NCBI RefSeq assembly: GCF_001665235.1 | Contig: NZ_LZSC01000038.1 | Location: 238,758-302,757 of the forward strand | DNA: 64,000 nt | From: Mycobacterium sp. 1100029.7 | GTDB lineage: Bacteria > Actinomycetota > Actinomycetes > Mycobacteriales > Mycobacteriaceae | Reading direction: 5' to 3' | In this document: piece after piece, positions 37,666 through 48,636 of the stretch | Numbering within the stretch: the stretch's first letter is position 1 | Layout: each line of letters opens with the position of its first letter | Notes under the pieces: generated by a model | Database searches by the model: none | Seen by the model: only the letters and a program-made list of their open reading frames with translations | What the model was told of the DNA's origin: nothing | Program-made: the position numbers and the translations under genes

Positions 37666-38577
37666 TTAGTGAACCGCGGCAACCACGTCGGTCTGTGGCC
37701 CGGTTGGTCCGGGGACCGAAGGCGCCGGCGACTGCGGGACGTAGCTCGGTGTCAGCGGGCCGGGACTCTGCATGCCGGGGCCGGGCGCTTGGCCGGGGGT
37801 CAGCGGACCGGGCGCCTGCGGGCCGGCACCGGGAACCGACGGTCCATAGCCGGGCATCGACTGGCCGGTGCCGGCCAGCTTGGACGCGACGAACGCGGCG
37901 GCCTGGGTGGTGTAGACGGGAACGTAACCCTCGGTGTGCCCGCTCCACTCGTTGCCGGGGCCGGCGTGGCAGATCGGGTCGTTCGGGTTGCACAGGTCGA
38001 TGGCCTTGGAGCCCAGCAGCGCACTCTGGCTGGGCAGGGTGCCGCCGGCGCGGTCGGCCACGTCACCGAAGGTGGCGACGGCGGCGATGTTGTCGGCGTA
38101 CTGCGGGGGGAGCTTGCTGCCCCAGCTGATGCCGCCGATCGGTACACCGGCCACGATGTCCATCACCGACGCGCCCTGCGAGTAGCCGCCCAACACGATC
38201 TTGGTGTTCGGGCAGGTTTCCACGCTCTTCTTGACGCGGTCGATGGTGTCGTTGGCGCCGTCACCACCGTGCAGCTGCAGCTTGCTGGCGGCGTAGTTGA
38301 CGCCGTACGGGAGGATGTTCAGCCCGGTCGCCTGTCGCAGCGAGTCGACGAACGCATCGCCGACGCGGCCCAAGCCGGGTGGCTCGTTGGTGCCGCGGGC
38401 GAAGATCACCTCGACATCAGGGCAGTCGAAGGCCTGCGCGGTCGGGGCGGCACTCGGCGTGGCGAGCAGGCCCGAGGCCATGACCAGGGCCGAAGCGCCC
38501 AGCCCGACCCAACGACCGGCTGACCGGGCACTGAGCGCCCTCGGGCGCACAACACCCGGCATGCGGTGAAAAAACAC
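37666..38577 (-). CDS. Secreted cutinase/serine esterase with Pro/Gly-rich tail, copy 3
   Basis: 303 residues from GTG 38577 (an ATG at 38562 is also possible). Signal segment [24 protein letters not shown], then [43 protein letters not shown] and the catalytic His in [11 protein letters not shown]. The last 60 residues are a Pro/Gly-rich tail (PGPLTP repeated) absent from the other two, perhaps a cell-wall spacer. Position matches cut3 (Rv3451) beside eccB4. Confidence 0.93.
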   Translation of the reverse strand: MFFHRMPGVVRPRALSARSAGRWVGLGASALVMASGLLATPSAAPTAQAFDCPDVEVIFARGTNEPPGLGRVGDAFVDSLRQATGLNILPYGVNYAASKLQLHGGDGANDTIDRVKKSVETCPNTKIVLGGYSQGASVMDIVAGVPIGGISWGSKLPPQYADNIAAVATFGDVADRAGGTLPSQSALLGSKAIDLCNPNDPICHAGPGNEWSGHTEGYVPVYTTQAAAFVASKLAGTGQSMPGYGPSVPGAGPQAPGPLTPGQAPGPGMQSPGPLTPSYVPQSPAPSVPGPTGPQTDVVAAVH

Positions 38578-38696
38578 GGCGCCATTTTACCCAAATCGTG
38601 ACCTGTCCAAACCTGTGCGCCTGTGGATAACCGGCGGCCCAAGGCCACCCGCTCGCCTAGCCTGGCAAAACGGATTCCGCCGGTGCTGGGAGGTCA

Positions 38697-40079
38697 GTGG
38701 CTCACACACCCGCCGCGTGGGTGCACGTCAGCGGTTACCTGTTCCTGCTGCGCCGTCTCGAGCGGGCGTTGCTGACCGGCGACGTGCGCCCGTCCAGCGA
38801 ATCTCTTCGGCCACGCGCGGCGCCGCTGGCGGTGGGCGCGATGATCGCGGCGATCGCCACGGCCGGATGCGCAGTGTTGGCGGTGCTCCAGCCCCAAGCG
38901 CGGCTCGATCGTGCCCAGATCGTGATGAGCAAGGAAACCGGAGCGCTGTACGCGCGAGTCGGCGATGTCTGGCATCCGGTGCTCAACCTGACCTCGGCGC
39001 GGCTGGTCGCGGCGACCGACGCCAATCCGCTGCCGGTGCGCGAGTCTGAACTGAGCCGGACCAAACGTGGTCCGCTGCTGGGGATTCCGGGTGCTCCCGA
39101 CAGTCTGGGCCGCCCGCTGACGGGTAACGAAGGCGGCTGGACGATGTGCGATACCAACGGTGGTTCGGCCACGACGGTCGTGGTCGGGCCGATTGACTCG
39201 ACGCCGGTCCGTCGGCTGACTCGGGACCAGGCCCTCTTGGTCACCTCGGTCTCGGGTCCGCCGGCCTACCTTCTGTACGGCGGGCAGCGGGCCGTGGTCG
39301 ACCTCGCCGATACCGCGGTCGTGCGCGCGCTGCGCATCGAGGGGCGCACGCCGATTGCCGTCTCGCAGTCATTGCTGAACGCGGTGCCGGAGGCGCCGCC
39401 GATCACGGTTCCGCGGATCCACGGCGCGGGCGCAAAGGCGGCCGGCATGCCCGGTTTTCCGGTCGGCACTGTGTTGCGTATCACGCGAGGCAGTGGCGAC
39501 GAGTATTACGCCGTGCTGAGCGGCGGAGTCCAACGCGTCGGCCAGGTCGCGGCGGACCTGTTGCGTCTCAGCGACTCACGCGGGACCCCCGACATCACCG
39601 GCGTGGCGCCGGACGCGATCCGGGGTGCCCAGATCGTGGACACACTGCCGGTCGCGACGTTTCCCGACCACGCCCCCACCCTGGTATCGGGTTCCGATAT
39701 TTCGGTGTGCCTGCATTCCCCATCCGACCCGGCCGCAGGGGTGGCCTTGGTCAGCGGCCGAGGTGTGCCCGTGCCTGACGGCGGGGCGCCCGTGGCCTTG
39801 GCGCAAGCCGACGGCCGGGGTCCGGCCCTCGACGGCGTCTACCTGCCGCCCGGGCGCAGCGCCTACGTCAAAGGCAGTGGTGTCGCCGGAGCGCATTACC
39901 TCGTCACCGAGACCGGGGTGCGGTTCGCGATTCGCGACGGCGACGCGGCGCACGACCTCGGGCTGCACGACGACGCGGTTACGGTGCCGTGGCCGATGCT
40001 GGTGGCGTTGCCTTCCGGGCCCGAATTGAGCAGGGCGAGCGCCTCAATCGCCCACGACGTCGTCGCCGGTTCTCCGTGA
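38697..40079 (+). CDS. eccB4: ESX-4 type VII secretion core protein EccB4
   Basis: 460 residues from GTG 38697 after GGGAGG. Short cytoplasmic N-terminus (HVSGYLFLLRRLERALLTGD), one membrane helix (AVGAMIAAIATAGCAVLAVLQP) and a large periplasmic beta-rich repeat domain. Membrane core component of the ESX secretion complex. Convergent with mycP4, overlapping it by 36 bases, as in the Rv3450c/Rv3449 pair. Confidence 0.95.
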   Translation: MAHTPAAWVHVSGYLFLLRRLERALLTGDVRPSSESLRPRAAPLAVGAMIAAIATAGCAVLAVLQPQARLDRAQIVMSKETGALYARVGDVWHPVLNLTSARLVAATDANPLPVRESELSRTKRGPLLGIPGAPDSLGRPLTGNEGGWTMCDTNGGSATTVVVGPIDSTPVRRLTRDQALLVTSVSGPPAYLLYGGQRAVVDLADTAVVRALRIEGRTPIAVSQSLLNAVPEAPPITVPRIHGAGAKAAGMPGFPVGTVLRITRGSGDEYYAVLSGGVQRVGQVAADLLRLSDSRGTPDITGVAPDAIRGAQIVDTLPVATFPDHAPTLVSGSDISVCLHSPSDPAAGVALVSGRGVPVPDGGAPVALAQADGRGPALDGVYLPPGRSAYVKGSGVAGAHYLVTETGVRFAIRDGDAAHDLGLHDDAVTVPWPMLVALPSGPELSRASASIAHDVVAGSP

Positions 40080-41372
40080 CCGAGGGGATAGTCGGCGCCT
40101 GGCCGCTCCAAGGAGCAGAGCGCACATCAAAGCGATCAGGCACGACATGGCGCCGCGCAACGCGATGCCGCGCGCGGCGGAATTGGTGGGACGTTGAGTC
40201 GATGGCGCCGCGACCGGTGCACGGACCGGCGGGGGTACGGCGACGGTGCCCGGCGAACTCGAATCGGTGCCTACCGCGGCTACGGCGTCGATCGGACCGT
40301 TGCCCATCGACGGGTTCCACCCCGCGGGCGGGTGATGTGCAGTCGACTCGATGCGCTGCATCACCTGCCGTGCCGTCAACGCAGGAAAACGCGCCCGTAT
40401 CAATGCGGCGAGTCCGCTGACAACCGGCGCGGCGTAACTGGTTCCGGCCAGCGGCGCCGAGGACAGTGAGGTCACTGCCTCGCCGATCGCGGCGACATCG
40501 ACCCAGGGGCCGGCAAGCGTGAACGGGGAAGGCGCTGCCTGCGCGTTCACCGAGCCGACGGTCAACACGTAGTCGTCATACCACGCCGGACTGACCACGA
40601 CCGAGGTCGTCTGCCAGTTCGCATCCGGACGCTGAGGCGGACATTGACTGCTGCCGCCGGTGTTTCCGGCGGCGGCCACGACGACGGCATTCTTGACATC
40701 GACGGCGTAAGCCAGGGCGGCGCCCAGCGCCCGATCGTCGAGCGCCGCCGTCACCGGAACGCACGCGACCGAGGAAATATTGATTACCGAGGCGCCCAGG
40801 TCGGCTGCCGTTCGGACCGCCCTTGCCATGGTCGCCACATCACCGATTCCAACACTCGACGGTTCGCTCGCCGGGGCGAACTTTCCACTGGATTGGCGGA
40901 TGCTGATCAGCGTCACATCGGGTGCGATACCGCGGAAGTCATCGGCTTTGGGATCGGCTGCAGCGGCGATGATTCCGGCGACCAATGTTCCGTGTGCGTC
41001 GCAGTCCTGGGTTCCGTCGCCGGTGAACACGTAGTCGCCGCCAGGCACCACATCGGGGAGTCGGGGATGGCGCGAAACGCCGGTGTCGATGATCGCGACC
41101 CGTTGACCCGCACCGCGAGTGAGTTGCCAGACGCGCGCGAGATCTAGATCTGCGAGCGAATTCCGGCCCGGCCCCGCAGTGCCCGTCACCATCGTGCACA
41201 CCTCGCGTTGCACGGTCGGTCTCATCGGGGCCGGCAGCGCCGGCTTCGGAAGTAACCTGTCGTCGATCTCCGGTGGCGAGACAGCCTGCGCTGACGGCAT
41301 TGCCATGGCTGACAGCGCCGCGATGATCATCGCCGCTGCCAGTCGCGCGGCGCGCGCGATGGTCAGCTCCAT
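40044..41372 (-). CDS. mycP4: ESX-4 mycosin, membrane-anchored subtilisin-like protease
   Basis: 442 residues. Signal peptide (ARLAAAMIIAALSAMAMPSAQA), subtilase domain with D96 (IIDTGVS), H127 (DAHGTLVAG) and S312 (AGTSYAAPVVSG), a Pro-rich linker and a C-terminal membrane helix (GAMSCLIALMCALLLGAA). Mycosins stabilise and process ESX components. Starts inside the end of eccD4. Confidence 0.96.
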   Translation of the reverse strand: MELTIARAARLAAAMIIAALSAMAMPSAQAVSPPEIDDRLLPKPALPAPMRPTVQREVCTMVTGTAGPGRNSLADLDLARVWQLTRGAGQRVAIIDTGVSRHPRLPDVVPGGDYVFTGDGTQDCDAHGTLVAGIIAAAADPKADDFRGIAPDVTLISIRQSSGKFAPASEPSSVGIGDVATMARAVRTAADLGASVINISSVACVPVTAALDDRALGAALAYAVDVKNAVVVAAAGNTGGSSQCPPQRPDANWQTTSVVVSPAWYDDYVLTVGSVNAQAAPSPFTLAGPWVDVAAIGEAVTSLSSAPLAGTSYAAPVVSGLAALIRARFPALTARQVMQRIESTAHHPPAGWNPSMGNGPIDAVAAVGTDSSSPGTVAVPPPVRAPVAAPSTQRPTNSAARGIALRGAMSCLIALMCALLLGAARRRLSPRSRRTGDDVVGD

Positions 41373-42730
41373 GTCAAATGCAAGCCGCGCGCGGTTTCGT
41401 AGAGCCCGCTAATCCAGCAGGTCCAGGGCACCATCGCGATCAGTAGCGAACGCTCGAACAGCTCCATGGCTTTCCGCGCCACGGGTGCCGGAGACCTACC
41501 GGGAGCGACGAATCCGAGCCACATCGTTGCAGCGGCCAGCACCGCCGTCGTTGCAACAATCCACGGTTCATACGCAGCGGCATCGATCGCGGCAACGCCG
41601 AATATCGTCACAATGGTGGCGACCGCGGCCATGGCACCCACCCAAACTCCGCTGCCCTGTGAGGATTTAGGGCGCAGCAGCAACACCCCCGTGGTGGCTG
41701 CGAACGCCAGGCATCCGGGTCGCGACGGCCTCGACAGCACGGTGACGATGGCGCCCGTGGCCGCCGAGCAGGAGAACGCCGCCAGCAGACCTGCCAACCA
41801 GATATCGGCTCGCAGCGCCTTGGCCGGCAGGTCGTCGTCCGGCCCGGCTCCTGACGTCGGCGACAAACCGGATAGCACGATCGCCGCGTGTCCCGCCAGA
41901 CCGAGCAGGCCGAGTGACACCAAGACGCAGGCCGCACCGACGCTGGACACCGGGGCGGCCGTCAGCACACCGACGAATGCGACCACGGCAATAACCATTG
42001 CGAAGCACGACACGGCGATCAAAGCCCCGGCGGCGCAACGGACTAGACGCATCACCAGTACCGCGGTCACGGCCGCGGCCGTCGCGGCCAGCAGCACATT
42101 GGGTAGACCGGCAGGCCCGGGCACCGCCAGAAAGCCTGCGACCGCAGTGAACGCGGTCGCGATCAGGCTCAGCGTGAGCCCGGCCATCGCGTCCCGGTAG
42201 ACCCGGGAGGCCAGCATGGCCGACACCACGGTGACCGACGCGACCAGCACCGCAACACCCGCACTCGTGCCTTGGTAGCGGAAAGTACTGTCCATCAATG
42301 TGTTTCGGATCATCGCCAGGCAGCCGATGCCGGTGACGCAGCCCGCCGCCGTTGCGGCGGTGCGCCGCGCGGCCCGGTGGTCTTGACGTCCCTTCGGCTC
42401 CTGGGGGTGCAGTGTGTCGGAGACCGCCTGCGCCGTGTCGTCATAACGAAGACGAGGCGGCGGTGGCGCGGACTGCGTCAGGACCAAGACGGCTCCGTCT
42501 CGAATACCGCTCTGCGCCAATGTGGCCGACATGTCCAAGGCGGCGCTTCCGGGAACCGAGATGTGGCACCGACTGGTCTTCAGCTCGTCGAGCCCCTGGC
42601 CTCCGAAGAGGTCAATCAGCGAAGGAAGCACGGACCCGATGGGCACCGTAGCGGGCAGCGCAGCGTCGAGAACGGCGGTGCCGGCATGAATCGAAACGCG
42701 GCGTAGCCCGGGATCGGGTACAGACATCAT
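41363..42730 (-). CDS. eccD4: ESX-4 membrane channel protein EccD4
   Basis: 455 residues. N-terminal ubiquitin-like domain (residues 10-95, RRVSIHAGTAVLDAALP) and about eleven membrane helices. The likely pore-forming subunit of the ESX membrane complex. ATG 42730 follows AGAGG; divergent from eccC4 across a 127-base shared promoter region; overlaps mycP4 by ten bases. Confidence 0.95.
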   Translation of the reverse strand: MMSVPDPGLRRVSIHAGTAVLDAALPATVPIGSVLPSLIDLFGGQGLDELKTSRCHISVPGSAALDMSATLAQSGIRDGAVLVLTQSAPPPPRLRYDDTAQAVSDTLHPQEPKGRQDHRAARRTAATAAGCVTGIGCLAMIRNTLMDSTFRYQGTSAGVAVLVASVTVVSAMLASRVYRDAMAGLTLSLIATAFTAVAGFLAVPGPAGLPNVLLAATAAAVTAVLVMRLVRCAAGALIAVSCFAMVIAVVAFVGVLTAAPVSSVGAACVLVSLGLLGLAGHAAIVLSGLSPTSGAGPDDDLPAKALRADIWLAGLLAAFSCSAATGAIVTVLSRPSRPGCLAFAATTGVLLLRPKSSQGSGVWVGAMAAVATIVTIFGVAAIDAAAYEPWIVATTAVLAAATMWLGFVAPGRSPAPVARKAMELFERSLLIAMVPWTCWISGLYETARGLHLTWS

Positions 42731-42857
42731 CGACCTCTTGGAATTCGGATGATCGCGACGCTAGCGCGAGTCCGAGAGTCGCGTACCCGGCTGTGCACAG
42801 ATGAATTGCGACGTACATCGACACGGCTTACCGTCTGCCGCACAGTGGGAGGTCAGA

Positions 42858-45800
42858 GTGACTCAAGGGTTTCCGAATGCGGACATCGTGATGACCGCCC
42901 CACCGGAGCTGTCACCGTCGGAGTCGCCGAGCCCGCTGATGCGGCTGTTGCCGATCGGCATGTCGGTGGCGGCGGTGGGTGTCATCGTCGTGACCTACTC
43001 TTCCGGCGCCAGCGTGGGCCGCAACCCGGCGTTTCTGGTCTTTCCGATGATGATGCTGGTTTCGATGGTGCTGGCCGTGGTCGCCCGGCGCGGCCGCCGC
43101 CCGGGAGGCGGAATCGTCGCGGATCGAGTCGAATATCTGGCCTATTTGAACAGACTGCGTCACAAGGTAAGCGAAATAGCGGCAGCACAACGCAACTCGT
43201 TGAATCTCAGTCACCCCGACCCTGGCACGCTGTGGACATTGATCGGCGGACCACGGATGTGGGAGCGACGCGTGAACGACCCCGACTTCTGCCAGGTACG
43301 GGTCGGAGTCGGCACTCGACCGCTCTGGGCCCGATTGATCGCCCCCGAGTTCCCGCCGGACGAGTCTGCGGATCCGGTGACCGTTGCGGCCGCGCAGCGG
43401 TTCCTCCAGACCTATGCGTCGATCTGCGACGTGCCCCTCACCGTCGACTTGACCGCTACCGCGTCGGTGACGGTCGACGGTGATCTGAACCAGGCGCGCG
43501 GGCTGCTGCGCGCGATGATCTGCGGGCTGGCCGTGCTGCATCCCCCTGATCAATTGCGGATCGTCGGCGTGACGGAGGCACCGGCTCGCGACCATTGGGA
43601 TTGGCTGAAGTGGTTGCCGCACAACCAACATCCGGTCGTCAGCGACGAGGCGGGACCGGCCCGCATGGTCTACTCGAGCATGGCGGCGGCGCATCGGGTG
43701 CTCACCGAGCTCTCACCACCGGCGCGCGTGGTGGTGATCCGCGAGCTGGACCGGCGTAACGATGACGAGACCCGCTGCGCGATAACAGGTTGGACTATCG
43801 TCGACGTCGGACCCGACCGTGCCGGCTCACCGCTGTCGATCACACACTCCGGGGTGACCCAACCGCTGACCCATCCCGACCGCCTGGATCTACTCGATGC
43901 GGTGATCTGCGCGCGCCGCCTGGCCGCCCACCGCATGGACGCGGCGTCCGGTGATCGACGTCGATCGGGTCTGGGCGAGTTCGGTGACAGCGCAGGCTTT
44001 GACCCAAGCGATCGGCTTCGCGCGTCCATCGGGTACACACTCGACGGAGCGCCCGTGCAGCTGGACATCAAGGAGCCCGCGGAGAACGGAATGGGTCCTC
44101 ATGGGTTGTGTGTGGGCGCGACAGGTTCGGGCAAGTCGGAGTTGCTTCGCACCGTCGCGCTCGGCATGATGGCGCGAAATCCGCCGGATGTCCTGAACCT
44201 GTTACTCATTGATTTCAAAGGTGGGGCAACGTTTCTCGAGTTCGCGCAGGCGCCGCACGTCGCCGCTGTGGTCACCAACCTGGCGGAAGAAGCGCCGCTG
44301 GTGGCCCGGATGCGAGACGCCCTTGCCGGTGAGATGAATCGCCGGCAACGGCTACTACGAGACGCCGGCTGCCCCAGCGTCGCGGCGTACCAGCATGGCC
44401 GCCGAGACCAGACAACGAATGCTTTGCCGACGCTGTTCATCATCGTCGACGAGTTCTCCGAACTGTTGAGTCAGCACCCGGATTTCGCGGACACGTTCGT
44501 CGCGATCGGTCGCCTCGGCAGGTCCTTGGGCATGCACCTGTTGCTCGCCAGCCAACGGCTCGAGGAGGGCCGGCTGCGTGGACTCGAAGCCCACCTGTCC
44601 TATCGCGTGTGTATGAAAACACTGTCCGCCAGCGAATCACGGATCGTCTTGGGAACCGCGGATGCCTACGAGTTACCGGCCACGCCCGGTGCGGGCCTGT
44701 TGCGTTCGGGCAGCGGCGAGTTGGTGCGCTTCCAAACCACCTCTGTGTCCGAATGTCTGCCGGTCTTCAGGCAGCAGGCCGCGCACCCGGAGCCACCGGC
44801 ATCGGCGCGCTTGTTCGGCACCGAAGCGGCCGGACCGCTGACAGAGGCGCCTGTTCATGCGTCGTCCGCACCCACCATCTTGCGCGCCGTTCTTCAGCGC
44901 CTCGGCGGGCACGGGCCGCCCGCGCACCAGGTCTGGTTACCCCCACTCGCCGCGGCGCCGCCGCTGAAAACCCTGCTACGCGAGACGGTATCGGGAGCCC
45001 TGCAGGTACCTATCGGGATCGTCGACCGACCTTTAGAACAATCTCGGACACCGTTGTTGGTCACTCTGTCCGCATCCGCAGGTCACGTCGCGGTTGTCGG
45101 TGCGCCTCAGTCCGGCAAGTCGACAGTGCTGCGGACATTGGTCACGGCCTTGGCCGCCACGCACGATTCGGCGCGAGTGCAGTTCTACTGCCTGGACTTC
45201 GGCGGCGCCACACTGGCAGCACTTAGGCCATTGCCGCATGTGGGTGACGTGGCGGGCAGAGCCCAGCCCCAACTCGTCGTGCGCATGGTCGCCGAACTCC
45301 AATCCATTGTGCGATCCCGGGAGACCAGCTCGGGCGACGACGGCACCGACGGCCACGATCGATTCGGTGACGTCTTCCTGGTCATCGACGGCTGGGCGAA
45401 CGTGCGCCACGAGTTCCCGGAACTCGAGGAAGCCATCACCGCTCTTGCCGCCCAAGGTCTTTCGTACGGTGTGCACGTGGTGCTCTCGGCCTCACGCTGG
45501 GCGGAGATCAGACCGTCGTTGAAAGATCAGATCGGCACGCGCATCGAACTGCGCCTGGGCGATCCCGCCGATTCCGAGATCGACCGAAAGCGAGCACACG
45601 AGGTACCTCGCGACCGGCCGGGACGCGGCCTGTCCCAAGACGGCCTGCACATGATCATCGCGCAGCCACAGGACGTGGACCCGGCGCCGCCCTGTCACCA
45701 CGGATTAGCGGCGCCGCCCATACCGCTGCTGCCCACTCGCGTCGACCACGATGCCGTCGTCGCCAAAGCGGGTCGTGACCGCAGTGCCGACCTACTCCTG

Positions 45801-46478
45801 GGGATCGAAGAGCGTCGATTAGCGCCGCTGGCAGTCGATTTCGACAAGCACTCGCACCTGTTGATCCTGGGCGACAACGAATGCGGGAAGACCGCCACGT
45901 TGCGCACCGTGTGCCGTGAGATCACCCGGACCAAGACGCCCAAAGAGGCGCACATCGTCGTCGTCGACTATCGGCGCACCCTGCTCGGCGTCGTCGAGCC
46001 GCAGCATCTGGGTGGTTATGCGATGTCCCCGGCCGCCCTGCGGGCACTGATGCCGGGATTACTCGGCGAGTTGCAGCGACGAATGCCGGCACCCGATGTC
46101 GGCATGGCGCAGCTGCGGGCGCGGTCCTGGTGGTCCGGCCCCGACGTCTACCTCGTGGTCGACGACTACGACCTGGTTGCCACACCGGCGGGAAACCCCA
46201 TGCTGTCCTTGCTCGAATACTTGCCTCACGCCAAGGATGTGGGCGTGCACGTGATCGTGGCGCGGCGAAGTGCGGGCGCCGCCCGCGCGCAGTTCGAGCC
46301 GCTGTTGGCGAGCCTGCTGGAAATCGGGTGTCTGGGCCTGATGATGAGCGCGCGTCCGGACGACGGCATCCTGCTGGGTTCGGTGCGGCCGACGCGGTTG
46401 CCACCGGGCCGCGGCGTTGTGGTCACGCACACCGGCGACGAGCAAGTCATACAGGTCGGATGGAGTCCGGCACCATGA
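42858..46478 (+). CDS. eccC4: ESX-4 FtsK/SpoIIIE-type ATPase EccC4
   Basis: 1206 residues from GTG 42858, fixed by GGGAGG at 42847-42852. Two N-terminal membrane helices, then three P-loop ATPase domains with Walker A motifs at about residues 420 (GATGSGKSE), 748 (GAPQSGKST) and 1005 (GDNECGKTA). It is one uninterrupted protein, unlike split EccCa/EccCb of ESX-1. Motor of the secretion system and substrate receptor. Confidence 0.97.
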   Translation: MTQGFPNADIVMTAPPELSPSESPSPLMRLLPIGMSVAAVGVIVVTYSSGASVGRNPAFLVFPMMMLVSMVLAVVARRGRRPGGGIVADRVEYLAYLNRLRHKVSEIAAAQRNSLNLSHPDPGTLWTLIGGPRMWERRVNDPDFCQVRVGVGTRPLWARLIAPEFPPDESADPVTVAAAQRFLQTYASICDVPLTVDLTATASVTVDGDLNQARGLLRAMICGLAVLHPPDQLRIVGVTEAPARDHWDWLKWLPHNQHPVVSDEAGPARMVYSSMAAAHRVLTELSPPARVVVIRELDRRNDDETRCAITGWTIVDVGPDRAGSPLSITHSGVTQPLTHPDRLDLLDAVICARRLAAHRMDAASGDRRRSGLGEFGDSAGFDPSDRLRASIGYTLDGAPVQLDIKEPAENGMGPHGLCVGATGSGKSELLRTVALGMMARNPPDVLNLLLIDFKGGATFLEFAQAPHVAAVVTNLAEEAPLVARMRDALAGEMNRRQRLLRDAGCPSVAAYQHGRRDQTTNALPTLFIIVDEFSELLSQHPDFADTFVAIGRLGRSLGMHLLLASQRLEEGRLRGLEAHLSYRVCMKTLSASESRIVLGTADAYELPATPGAGLLRSGSGELVRFQTTSVSECLPVFRQQAAHPEPPASARLFGTEAAGPLTEAPVHASSAPTILRAVLQRLGGHGPPAHQVWLPPLAAAPPLKTLLRETVSGALQVPIGIVDRPLEQSRTPLLVTLSASAGHVAVVGAPQSGKSTVLRTLVTALAATHDSARVQFYCLDFGGATLAALRPLPHVGDVAGRAQPQLVVRMVAELQSIVRSRETSSGDDGTDGHDRFGDVFLVIDGWANVRHEFPELEEAITALAAQGLSYGVHVVLSASRWAEIRPSLKDQIGTRIELRLGDPADSEIDRKRAHEVPRDRPGRGLSQDGLHMIIAQPQDVDPAPPCHHGLAAPPIPLLPTRVDHDAVVAKAGRDRSADLLLGIEERRLAPLAVDFDKHSHLLILGDNECGKTATLRTVCREITRTKTPKEAHIVVVDYRRTLLGVVEPQHLGGYAMSPAALRALMPGLLGELQRRMPAPDVGMAQLRARSWWSGPDVYLVVDDYDLVATPAGNPMLSLLEYLPHAKDVGVHVIVARRSAGAARAQFEPLLASLLEIGCLGLMMSARPDDGILLGSVRPTRLPPGRGVVVTHTGDEQVIQVGWSPAP

Positions 46479-47686
46479 GCGGGCATCGCACGCTGATCGC
46501 GACCGGTCCGGCCGTGATTCGCCGATTGTGTTGTGGCACAAGTTCCGTCGACGAGACCACGCGGACCGCGGTGGAGGCGATCGACGATCGGGTCGCGCTG
46601 GTGGCGGGGCGGCCAGTCGCCGTTGACTCGCTGTGGCGGACCGCACTGCGATCGCTGGATTGCGGGAACGGCGATCTCCAGGTGGTGCATCCGTCATGGT
46701 GGCCGGCGTCGCGCATCGCCAAGGTTGCTCAGGCCGCGACGGGTGTCGGAGCGGATGCTCAGCTGCATCCGCGATCGTGGTTGCTCAGACACGCTTCGGG
46801 CGCGGACCGCGATGCTGCGGTGGTCGTCGAGATCGCCGAGCGTCTGGTGGCGATCAGCGGCGACGATGTCGTCGCCGTGCCACGCTCCGCGGGGGCAGAG
46901 TCCGTCGCCGGGGAGGTGTCCCGTCTCGTCGGGCGGCTGCTCGGCAGCACAACTCTTGTCTTGCTTGATGTTCCAAGCGCGGTGACGGGTGCACCGACAC
47001 TTGCCGCGCTGATCGCCGGCCAACTGCGCCGAGCAGGGGCCCGGGTAGTCGAGATCGACGACGCTCGGTTGGCGCGTCTCGCGGCGTCGGCCAGTGCCTC
47101 GGTGCGGCATTCCGCACCGAGCGGTGTCGACGCCGGTTCGCGGCGATCCCGCGGCCGGGTGGTTGGTTGGCTGGCAGCGGCCGCCGTGGTGCTGGCGGTA
47201 ACAGTGCCCGCGATGGCTCCGGGTGGTGGCGACCGGAGGCTGCCCGTAACGACCGCGTCGACAACATCTTTGGTGGAGGGCCGCGTCGCACTGACCGTGC
47301 CCGAGGGTTGGCCGGCACAGCGCGTCGTCGCCGGGCCTGGCTCGGCGCGAGTGCAAGTCACCTCGCCGTCGGATCCCGAAGTGGCACTGCACATCACGCA
47401 GTCGCCGATTCCACCCGAGGCGCTCGCTGTCACCGCTGAGCAGCTGAAGCGTGCGATCGATGCGGAGCCGGCCGGGGTGTTCGTGGATTTCGATCCGTCC
47501 GGACACAGCGCTGGCCGGTCCGCCGTGACGTATCGCGAAGTCCGCGCTAGCCATCACGTGCGATGGGCGGTGCTGGTCGATGGGACCGTCCGGATCAGTG
47601 TCGGTTGCCAGAGTCGCCCCGACCATGAGGACGCGGTGCGCGACGCCTGTGAGCAGGCGGTGCGGTCGGCGCGCGCGATCGGATGA
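46475..47686 (+). CDS. Type VII secretion-associated protein (Rv3446c-like)
   Basis: 403 residues from ATG 46475 overlapping the eccC4 stop. Cytoplasmic domain of about 225 residues with hydrophobic core strands ([16 protein letters not shown]), one membrane helix ([20 protein letters not shown]) and an exported C-terminal domain ([14 protein letters not shown]). Matches the T7SS-associated family found in ESX loci; the biochemical role is not known. Confidence 0.88.
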   Translation: MSGHRTLIATGPAVIRRLCCGTSSVDETTRTAVEAIDDRVALVAGRPVAVDSLWRTALRSLDCGNGDLQVVHPSWWPASRIAKVAQAATGVGADAQLHPRSWLLRHASGADRDAAVVVEIAERLVAISGDDVVAVPRSAGAESVAGEVSRLVGRLLGSTTLVLLDVPSAVTGAPTLAALIAGQLRRAGARVVEIDDARLARLAASASASVRHSAPSGVDAGSRRSRGRVVGWLAAAAVVLAVTVPAMAPGGGDRRLPVTTASTTSLVEGRVALTVPEGWPAQRVVAGPGSARVQVTSPSDPEVALHITQSPIPPEALAVTAEQLKRAIDAEPAGVFVDFDPSGHSAGRSAVTYREVRASHHVRWAVLVDGTVRISVGCQSRPDHEDAVRDACEQAVRSARAIG

Positions 47687-47779
47687 GGTTCGGCATGCAC
47701 GGAACATGCACCGAAATTTGGAGGGAACCGATTTGCCCTTCGCGCGGTCGTACTTGGTATCAGACAGAAAGGGGAGAAG

Positions 47780-48106
47780 GTGGCCACACCGCCAGGTACA
47801 AACACGCTGAGCACCGACTTTGATCTGATGCGCTCGGTCGCGGGCACGACCGACACGCGCAACGAAGAGATTCGGACGATGCTGCAGTCGTTCATCGGCC
47901 GGATGAGCAGCGTGCCGCCGTCGGTGTGGGGAGGTCTGGCGGCCGCCCGGTTCAAAGACGTGGTGGATCGCTGGAACGGGGAATCGTTGCGGCTCTATCA
48001 GGTCTTGCGCACGATCGCCGAGACGATTCGGCACAACGAGGCGCTGCTCCAGCAGGCCGGCCAGGACCACGCGCACCACATCGGTGCCGCCGGCGCAGAC
48101 TTGTGA
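47780..48106 (+). CDS. esxU: ESX-4 WXG100 protein EsxU
   Basis: 108 residues, helix-turn-helix with the WxG motif W50-G-G52 ([14 protein letters not shown]). Expected to pair with EsxT and be exported by ESX-4. GTG 47780 follows GGGGAGAAG. No C-terminal YxxxD/E secretion motif is visible in this protein. Confidence 0.92.
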   Translation: MATPPGTNTLSTDFDLMRSVAGTTDTRNEEIRTMLQSFIGRMSSVPPSVWGGLAAARFKDVVDRWNGESLRLYQVLRTIAETIRHNEALLQQAGQDHAHHIGAAGADL

Positions 48107-48118
48107 GAGGACGATCCC

Positions 48119-48415
48119 ATGGACCCGGTGCTGTCTTATAACTTCGGCGAGATCGAACATTCGGTGCGTCAAGAGATCCACTCGACGTCGGCTCGTTTCA
48201 ACGCCGCACTGGACGAGCTGAGGTCGCAGATCGCCCCATTGCAGCAACTCTGGACCCGCGAGGCGGCAGCCGCTTACCAGTCAGAACAGCTTCGGTGGCA
48301 CCAAGCGGCAAGTGCGCTGAACCAGATCCTGGTCGACCTGGGGAATGCGGTGCGCGACGGCGCGCAAGAGGTGGCGAATGCCGACCGGCGGGCGGCGAGC
48401 GTCTGGGCGAGATAG
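48119..48415 (+). CDS. esxT: ESX-4 WXG100 protein EsxT
   Basis: 98 residues, two helices around W45 in LQQLWTREAAAAY, so the usual WxG is degenerate (WTR). Starts 12 bases after esxU, forming the expected heterodimer gene pair. No YxxxD/E in its tail. Position equals Rv3444c before rplM. Confidence 0.92.
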   Translation: MDPVLSYNFGEIEHSVRQEIHSTSARFNAALDELRSQIAPLQQLWTREAAAAYQSEQLRWHQAASALNQILVDLGNAVRDGAQEVANADRRAASVWAR

Positions 48416-48430
48416 CCGCACCCATGAGCG

Positions 48431-48475
48431 ACTGTGTGATCCCGGCGGAAAGGAGAGCCGTCGGGATCACACAGT
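48431..48475. terminator. Strong stem-loop terminator after esxT
   Basis: An 18-base arm (48431-48448) pairs with 48458-48475 with a single G-U pair and a nine-base loop. It separates the ESX-4 unit from the rplM promoter, so the two are transcribed independently. Confidence 0.85.
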
Positions 48476-48479
48476 CATT

Positions 48480-48509
48480 TTGACCTGCAGGGATATGGGT
48501 CGGTAAGCT
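48480..48509 (+). promoter_or_regulatory. Sigma-A-type promoter of rplM-rpsI
   Basis: TTGACC (48480-48485), 18-base spacer, TAAGCT (48504-48509). Leader of about 120 bases before GTG 48637, containing the hairpin CCCGG/CCGGG at 48593-48608. Confidence 0.6.
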
Positions 48510-48636
48510 GCTCCGTTGGCGTGCGGAACGCCGGGCCTCGGGTCAATGTCGGTCGCCGAGATCAAGCCCTTCCGTGAAATGCCTGACCGGCACCCGGCTC
48601 GAACCGGGATCCATCCGAGAGAAAGTAGTAAGCGCT

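Noticed and set aside
47724..47753. GGAAC ... CGTAC as a SigM-type promoter for esxU
   Set aside because: The spacer is 20 bases, longer than the 16-18 expected, and the -10 is a poor match.
48593..48608. tRNA T-arm-like hairpin in the rplM leader
   Set aside because: Loop is six bases, and no acceptor, D or anticodon arm surrounds it.
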